A DNA stretch of 64,000 nucleotides from Fennellomyces sp. T-0311 (lineage: Eukaryota; Mucoromycota; Mucoromycetes; Mucorales; Lichtheimiaceae). The position numbers were made by a program, and so were the translations under genes. The notes below the pieces were generated by a model that ran no database searches, was not told the DNA's origin, and worked only from the letters and a program-made list of their open reading frames with translations. Below are positions 58,367 through 64,000 of this stretch, piece by piece. Where the stretch lies: the NCBI GenBank assembly GCA_025266875.1, contig JALLLT010000009.1, forward strand, positions 992,001-1,056,000, read 5' to 3'. Position 1 is the stretch's first letter. Every line of letters begins with the position of its first letter.

Positions 58367-58789
58367 ATGATACCCGAGATTACGAGTCGCCAGGCGCGCG
58401 TGCGCAGCCTGGAGCAGCAATTGCAATATATCCTTGTGGAGTTGCGCGGACTGGAATACGAACACCGCGAAACGGAACGCCAGTTCCGGACGATCCATGC
58501 ACACGACATCTGGGTATCTGCAGACGAGCACTGTACGATCACGCACTACCGTCAGCTGATTTCGGACCGACTGAGACTCAAGCAGTTCGAGGCAGACCAG
58601 CTCAAACGCAAAATAGAAGTGGAGGCCATTGAAATCCAAAAGGAAGCCCGGCTGCCTTGTCAAGCTTTTTATCCCTCGTTCCAAATCATGATCAAAGGCA
58701 TGCGCTGGCAGGATTATTTACGTCACATTGTTCATGTTCGATCCCAACAGCGGAAATTCCCCGAGATGCTTTTAGTAAGAAAGAAATAA
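58367..58789 (+). CDS. Small coiled-coil protein of unknown function
   Basis: A 140-aa frame opens at an ATG at 58367 and ends at 58789. Residues 5-45 (RQARVRSLEQQLQYILVELR...) and 70-100 (RLRLKQFEADQLKRKIEVEA) form two charged helices with heptad-like Leu spacing. The last 40 residues are more hydrophobic and basic (IMIKGMRWQDYLRHIVHV). I recognise no family. Support for a real gene is the coding-like composition and the neat convergence with Bax inhibitor-1, whose stop is 9 bases away. It could be a coiled-coil subunit or adaptor. Confidence 0.6.
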   Translation: MIPEITSRQARVRSLEQQLQYILVELRGLEYEHRETERQFRTIHAHDIWVSADEHCTITHYRQLISDRLRLKQFEADQLKRKIEVEAIEIQKEARLPCQAFYPSFQIMIKGMRWQDYLRHIVHVRSQQRKFPEMLLVRKK

Positions 58790-58798
58790 ACTTCTTTT

Positions 58799-59665
58799 TT
58801 ATTGACGTGCTGCTCCTCTTCTTCTTCTTCTCCCGCTGCTGCCATCGTCTCGATCCCGTCGCCGCCGGCTGTCTTTTTCCAAAAAGATTATCGCCAGCCG
58901 CACGAACAGTGCAAACAAGTCCATGAAAAGCTGCATCGCGTGGCCTGGAATATCCAGCATTCCTGCACTGGCGCGTTCCACAATCATTTGTGTATCGTAC
59001 ACCACTAATTATCACTCAATCAGTCCCCTTTCCCTTGCGCACACAGATCGATTTCCTTTTCGTTACCGAATCCACTGAACGCAATCAGTCCGACGTAGAG
59101 CTCGGCTGAGAATAATGCCGGCGATCGAAGGAAGAATAGGTTGGCGATGCCCGTCCAAGCCAGGATACCAATCAAGCTGCCAGCCATGCCTCCCACGTAC
59201 ATCATGCTCCGGCGATTGGCGAGCATGGCACTGGCAGACAGCCCCAGAAAGATAAACATGGCCGCCGAAAGAATTCCCAAGAGCAGCGTGCCTGACGGAT
59301 CCATGTACAGAAACTGGCTCACCAACGCTGATAATGACATGCCGCTGAACAGCGAGTATATCTATAGCATTCGGAATGAGCCAACAGCTCATTATGCGTC
59401 ACGTCCATGGAGAAATGTTTACCGCAAGCAAAGCCCATCGTATAATGTTGTCCTGATTGAGAAACAAAACACCCGTAGCACTACCCAAGGCAACAGTAGT
59501 TTCAAGCGCTCCATTGAACAATGGTTGCTGCACGGATCCGTAGGCAGCTAAACCCAGCATTGCGGCCAACACCAAGTAGACATTGATGAGATGTCGCTGA
59601 ACAGGTCGGCTAATTTGATTACTTGAGTGTTGATGGTCGTGTTTGCCAGGCGGTGTGCTGTCCAT
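58799..59665 (-). CDS. Bax inhibitor-1 family protein (TMBIM6-like)
   Basis: Three exons (59665-59423, 59361-59067, 59004-58799) join to 247 aa. It has seven hydrophobic spans and the family signatures ALLAIYSLFSGMSLSALVSQ, LANRRSMMYVGGMAGS, YVGLIAFSGFVVYDTQMIVE and the final DLFALFVRLAII. The Asp pair in VVYDTQ and in MDLFALF corresponds to the di-aspartyl pH sensor of the family. It acts in the ER membrane as a calcium leak channel that protects against cell death and ER stress. The tail ends in an Arg-rich stretch of about 20 residues (RRRRDRDD..., RRRRRG), an ER-retention-like basic tail. It starts only 14 bases past the stop of the upstream gene on the same strand. Confidence 0.93.
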
Positions 59666-59679
59666 GATAATAATTTTTT

Positions 59680-60714
59680 TTAAGCACTAACGCGTATGGA
59701 AGGTCGGGAAATGCGCTGCGCAATGGATTGTCCTGCCTTGAAATCCGGGCCACACATGGCAACACCTAACCATACCAAATGTTGCAAGTCTCGACCCCAA
59801 TCAATCTGGTCGGTCACGGTTGCATCGAGCCACCCGTGATATCCAATATCCCATCGTCTCAACTGCCGCATCTGTTTCGCCATCATGACCAATCCAGGAT
59901 TCTGGGAGAAACATCCTGCCAGTGCCAAATTCGATAGATGCGGCAATGTCAACGTAATCAACGGCGCTGCGTACGATGGCAATGCAACAAACGATAAGTC
60001 CAACGACACCAGTTTCTTTGACAAGACGGTCATCAGGATCTGAGGCTGATCCGGTTGTTTGAGCAATTGGATGACCGGATCAACCATCCAATCCATTGTC
60101 GGGTCGTATTCGTATCGTTCGTAATAATCCTCCTCCTCCTCCTCCTCCACTTGCTCTTCCCAGTCCTCCACTTGATCCTGTTCAACAATGGCTTCGGTTC
60201 TCCAGAAACAGCGAACAAACGTCGAGAATGAGATTCGGGCACTGTGCAAGTTGAGTTCACTGTAGCATTCATCTTTGAACCGACTCAGTAATGTGTCTGT
60301 CAATCGACTTCCCAATCGATTCAACACTTGTTGCTTGGCTGCGATGGGTAGCGTGGATATGACATGGGGATGATACATGACGAAATCCAATGCGCGCTCC
60401 GCACACAGTTGGAACAGCGTATCGGTGGGTTGTTCGGGTCGCTGACACGCCGAAGGTCGACGGGCAACAGCTTTTCTTGTCCACGAAGGAGGAGGCGCAG
60501 GTCCAGCCACACGTGGAGAGTATGTTGACGACGTTGGTATGGTTACCACAGCAGGCTCATGAGGTCGTCTGTTCTTTTCTGCGCGTAATTGCTCCACTCG
60601 CAACTGAGCCAATCGTTCGGTAACTGATGCTGGTTCTTGCGCAGATCGACGAGGCTGTTGGGAACCGACAGAGTAATGTTTTAATTTGCTTTTCAAATCA
60701 CGGCCTTTTGGCAT
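59680..60714 (-). CDS. LRR-like protein of unknown function
   Basis: An intronless frame of 344 aa from the ATG at 60714. Residues 1-90 are polar and basic (KLKHYSVGSQQPRRSAQEPA). From 100 a helical part follows (LFQLCAERALDFVMYHPHVI, LNRLGSRLTDTLLSRFKDE). A poly-Glu run (about 190-200, from a CTC/TCC repeat at 60128-60150) links to leucine-rich repeats near the end: VSLDLSFVALPSY, HLSNLALAGC, LRRWDIGYHGW and LQHLVWLGVAMCG. That layout (disordered start, helical middle, few LRRs) resembles fungal proteins of unknown role; F-box-like regulators are one option, but no F-box is evident. Confidence 0.7.
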   Translation of the reverse strand: MPKGRDLKSKLKHYSVGSQQPRRSAQEPASVTERLAQLRVEQLRAEKNRRPHEPAVVTIPTSSTYSPRVAGPAPPPSWTRKAVARRPSACQRPEQPTDTLFQLCAERALDFVMYHPHVISTLPIAAKQQVLNRLGSRLTDTLLSRFKDECYSELNLHSARISFSTFVRCFWRTEAIVEQDQVEDWEEQVEEEEEEDYYERYEYDPTMDWMVDPVIQLLKQPDQPQILMTVLSKKLVSLDLSFVALPSYAAPLITLTLPHLSNLALAGCFSQNPGLVMMAKQMRQLRRWDIGYHGWLDATVTDQIDWGRDLQHLVWLGVAMCGPDFKAGQSIAQRISRPSIRVSA

Positions 60715-61503
60715 TGATTAAAAGAAACAAGGGAGACCCAGGCGTTTTATCATTTTCTTTCTTTTTATAATGAACCCCGAAGGGTTGCCAAAAAATTGAT
60801 CAGCATTCCGTGAAAGGAACACTGACCGAGCAATATTGTTATTGGGGATGGCAGTTGCTCATCGGTAGGTACCCTCATTTGAACAAGCATTCCCCCTTGA
60901 TAAAGGACAAAGGCTTCAAAAATCTTTCCAATTTGATTTTTAAAGCTTGTTGTGACTGTACGGTCCTTCTCTCGCTTTCTTTCGCGCAGTAAAATTCAGA
61001 AGGTAAAAAAAAAAACCATTTCAAAGGGGGAACATGATGAGTCAGTAAAAGGTTTGAGGATCCAGTAACCTTGTGAACCGTTACAATTTGCGCAACTTGC
61101 TTATTTCCAATCTTCTACCGATCGACGCGGTTTCTTTTACGAAAACGCGTAAATGTTCGAAATCTTGGTATCCTTTTCCGCAAGCAGATGGTTGTTGGTA
61201 CCGTAAGGCCGAACAGAGATTATCACGAGTCATTGTTAGATCGTTGGCCGGAAAGTGTTGCCGGTCGAGCGATAAAGGGTGACACGACAGTACACACACA
61301 AAACCCTTCTTACTGAACCAGCTTGACTCGAAAGCTTATCAGTAAATGTTGGTGGATAAAGAAGGGAAGATATCTCTCGGAAAAAAAAGCAGTTCGCAAA
61401 AGGTTCACGGTTTAAGGATCTGTATGATACCAAAGCTTTACGTTCTGATTCCTCCATCTACTCGCTCCCTCGTCTCGCACTAACTAACCGTTTGTTTGAA
61501 TAG
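60715..61503. other. Intergenic, divergent promoter region
   Basis: About 790 bases between the LRR-like and Alba genes. No supported frame; the right end is CT-rich with a TTTGAATAG string immediately before the Alba ATG, so a leader intron could end there. Confidence 0.45.
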
Positions 61504-62105
61504 ATGGAGGATTATCGACGAAGCGAAAAGGGTGAGCCACAGCAAGCCTCTTCTCCACCTGCCAAGAATGAAATCCGATGTTCACAGGCAGGCAAAATAT
61601 CTCGCTATGTCGATGTCGGTCTCAATTTGTTAAACGTAAGTAATCAAGTTTTACTGTTAATAAAAGGTTATCTCTACCATTTTGAAAAAAAAGGAAGAGA
61701 AAATGTCAGATATTGTCATTGTGGGTCAAGGCAGTACGATCAACAAGGCCGTTACTGTAGTTGAGATCATCAAGCGCAAAATGGAAGGTTCTTTGCATCA
61801 GTATACGCAGCTTGGAAGCGTTTCTTCAAAGGATCAATGGGATCCAGTGGAAGGAAAGAATTTGGACAAGTAACGTGTAACTGTCGCCATTTTGTGTGGC
61901 GTCTACTGAATTTTTTTTTTCGCTCGTAGAATGGTGGTTACAAAGCACACACCGGCTATTGTAATACACTTATCCAAACTACCAATGCCAGATCTGGAAG
62001 CAACGTCAGGGTAAGCGGCTGGGCTCAACAGCGGAAGGAGTGGGACTAACGCGCAAAGGGTTCAGGTACCAGGCGCCCACTGGCAATGACATTTACTCTG
62101 CATAA
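61504..62105 (+). CDS. Alba-domain nucleic-acid-binding protein (Rpp25/Mdp2-like)
   Basis: Four exons (61504-61635, 61694-61869, 61930-62010, 62066-62105) give 142 aa. The Alba fold is seen in KISRYVDVGLNLLN, DIVIVGQGSTINKAVTVVEI, IKRKMEGSLHQYTQLGSV and HTPAIVIHLSK. The conserved GQGSTINKAV turn is the RNA-binding loop. Eukaryotic Alba proteins serve as RNase P/MRP subunits (Rpp20/Rpp25/Pop6/Pop7) or as RNA-binding regulators; which one is not decided by the sequence. The first 25 residues are polar. The second acceptor, after a poly-A run, is somewhat atypical but keeps the frame. Confidence 0.85.
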
Positions 62106-62606
62106 ACACAAATCATTTATAGCATCTAATTTTCTTTTTCTGTATAAACCTTTCTCTATAAACGAACACGCCTTTGGACAGTATATTACCGGGTCAATGA
62201 ACCCATTGCACTCTGACTGGATAATATATTTGGATCTGCATGGAGAAATGCGCACACTTTAGTAACGAGCTAAATTTGCCATCACAAGCAGATCTTGCTT
62301 TCCAAGCGAAAAACACGATCAAGGGAAACGATGTCGAATATCTTGTGCTACGTACGACATTTGATTTGTCATTAGCAACAAGGGGTGTAATACTCCTTAT
62401 CTTTGGCTGTTGTGGGTCAATGCGATTGTGGGAAAAATGTATTGTACAGATATGAAGGATAAAAAGAATGTGGTATATCTATGATACGTTGTATATGCTG
62501 CACATGTCGTTGATAGGAAGGCAAGCCAGGTACTTGCACCATGAAAAGAGCTATATATCGTACGATCCATAATGTTAGCACCTTTTCTCACTCTTCTAAT
62601 TTTAAT
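62106..62606. other. Convergent intergenic gap, no gene seen
   Basis: About 500 bases between the stops of the Alba and rhomboid genes. The sequence should hold the two 3' ends. No coding signal. Confidence 0.5.
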
Positions 62607-64000
62607 CTATACCTCTTCAGGCTTTTGGCCTTTATAAAACGTGTTCAGTAGCAAGTAACATGCTACCCCAAGAAGTATGATGGCAATAACGCGTATCATC
62701 CATTTGAAAATGATCTGTCCTTTTGTTTGGACCATTTTGTTGGAGGGCATGATAACAAGACCGACCAGCAGTCCTGCTACAAATCCACCAAGATGTGCAA
62801 AATTATCCGGCCTATATTGAATTAGTTTATCGATATTGACTTTTAGAAAAAAAAAAAGAGTACTTACCCAGGCAAATAACCATAAGCTAGTCCTAGTGCT
62901 GTTTTCAAATATAATAGTTGAATATGACAAGCTCAATTTCGACACGAAAAAGGGAATTTACCAAACAACGTGACCAGTTTGATTAATTGCCATCCAGGAT
63001 CAGCAATAAGACGCCAGCTGCGCAAAAGGTCGATCAACAACAATGATAGTACACTGAAAAGTGAACCGGAGCATCCCATCGTTGCTAATTTTTATAGTTA
63101 GATTCAATGTTTTTTTTTATCCGGAAAAGAATAACATACCACTAGAAACAGGAGAAAATGTGGTGCTGACAATGTTTCCAAAGATGCCCCCGATCAACCA
63201 AACGAATCCGTACCGAAGCGGATTTAATCGTCGTTCAACACGTCGACCAAGGCCAAGTTGAATGGTCATGTTGAGAAAGTAATGCAAGATTCCCGAGTGC
63301 ACGAATATGGCCGTAATGACTCGGTAGGCTTGATTCGGATCTTCGCCAAATGAAGTCATACCACATGTATCATGGATGGTACAATTACCCGTATCAATAC
63401 TCAGTATCATGGACGGTGGAGAAAGCCCTCCTTCATCATCCACGCTGGAACATTCAAACTTTGTCAAGTCGGTGCCGCGCATGCATGGGGAATACCGTGC
63501 GCCGGCATGAACTAGTGTTTGAGCAGATGGACCCAGCATGACGTTGAACGGGGATAGCTCAATGACACTGCCTTAATTAATTTGTTAGCATCGGTTACAC
63601 AGAATCGAGATCACTTTTCTACCTGTCATTTGTCTATTTTGGATAATGCTCGCTACCAAAGCCACAGCCATTCCGAGTGCGCTCAAGTATGAAAATAACG
63701 GAAACCATGAATGAGGTTGTCGGTTCAACATTTCGTAAAATCGTCCACGATGCATTGCTTGCTTCTGCATTTCTTCTTCTTTAGTATTGAACATAGGAAC
63801 AACCACCGTTGATCCATCGTCCACATTTCGGTTCATGTTTCGCGTATCACCGTAGCAATACTGTTTTTCGTCACTGGGAAAGGCTTGATCTCGATCTTTT
63901 CCACAATCTTGGTGACCACAAGCGGCGGCTATTGGTATAGCTGGTTCTGCCCTTCGCTTTCGTTCGTCGTCGTCTTTCTGTTCGTTCCTGAGCTCGTGCT
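62607..64000 (-). CDS. Rhomboid intramembrane serine protease, partial (5' end beyond the window)
   Basis: Exons run from the window edge (64000 to 63623), then 63571-63140, 63084-62962, 62898-62868 and 62811-62607; the frame is open at 64000, so the start is missing. The cytosolic N-terminal part is polar and rich in charge. After it come the first span (YLSALGMAVALVASII), a long lumenal loop with five or more Cys (YSPCMRG, FECSSVDDE, NCTIHDTCGM), then ITAIFVHSGILHYFLNMTIQ and the active-site GCSGSLF with catalytic Ser. The catalytic His is in DNFAHLGGFVAG. It cleaves membrane spans of other proteins inside the bilayer, probably in the secretory pathway. The Cys-rich loop suggests disulphides. 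The terminal Lys/Gly/Glu-rich tail is short. Confidence 0.88.

Overview
This window is nuclear DNA of a filamentous fungus, most likely an early-diverging one (Mucoromycota, probably Mucorales; an inference from gene content and style, not a search). The evidence is short GT-AG introns of roughly 45-100 bp in most genes, a spliceosomal rather than operonic layout, a eukaryotic tRNA without encoded CCA, a fungal Rho1, a fungal metal-dependent RNA triphosphatase, PEX3, an F-box/TPR/LRR protein and Ty3-type retrotransposon debris. Gene models were joined by eye from reading frames, splice signals and family motifs; where I give exon ends they were checked for phase.

The left 7.7 kb is a repeat-rich zone. 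It starts with the 5' part of a Ty3/gypsy-like element on the minus strand (protease, zinc-knuckle gag with frameshifts, LTR), a second related LTR in tandem, an interrupted repeat, a tRNA-Val(AAC), and directly beside the tRNA a nest of at least five copies of one LTR family (TGTCG...CGACA) in alternating orientation, one of them inserted inside another with a CCGT target duplication. The zone holds no host protein gene.

From 7.7 to 14 kb lie two tandem minus-strand multicopper oxidase paralogues with identical intron phases. From 15 to 34 kb come PEX3 (peroxisome membrane biogenesis), RHO1 (cell wall/polarity GTPase), a Cet1-type mRNA capping triphosphatase, an ABHD13/Bem46-type hydrolase, a propionyl-CoA-synthetase-like acyl-CoA ligase, an M20 dipeptidase-like amidohydrolase, a mitochondrial-type phospholipid scramblase, a TTC4/Cns1-type TPR co-chaperone and an unknown single-pass membrane protein.

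From 34 to 47 kb are a 17-exon oligopeptidase B-like S9 peptidase, a TPR/F-box/LRR protein like Pof3/Dia2, a seven-span membrane protein, ribosomal protein uL16 and a SAM methyltransferase. From 47.7 kb to the end the genes are tightly packed: a secreted GH31 alpha-glucosidase, a Spo22/Zip4-type meiosis protein, a tiny MLRQ/B12D-like membrane protein, a MAK/Ime2-type kinase with a TDY activation motif, a coiled-coil protein, Bax inhibitor-1, an LRR-like protein, an Alba-domain protein and a rhomboid protease cut by the window edge.

The genes do not form one pathway. The points most worth a second look are the LTR nest at the tRNA, the two GC-AG introns, a probable one-base lesion in two genes (scramblase tail, S9 peptidase exon 2/3), the very short intergenic gaps (2, 9, 14 and 60 bp), and the neighbouring pair of meiosis-type genes (Zip4-like and Ime2/MAK-like). 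I found no convincing undescribed multi-gene system.
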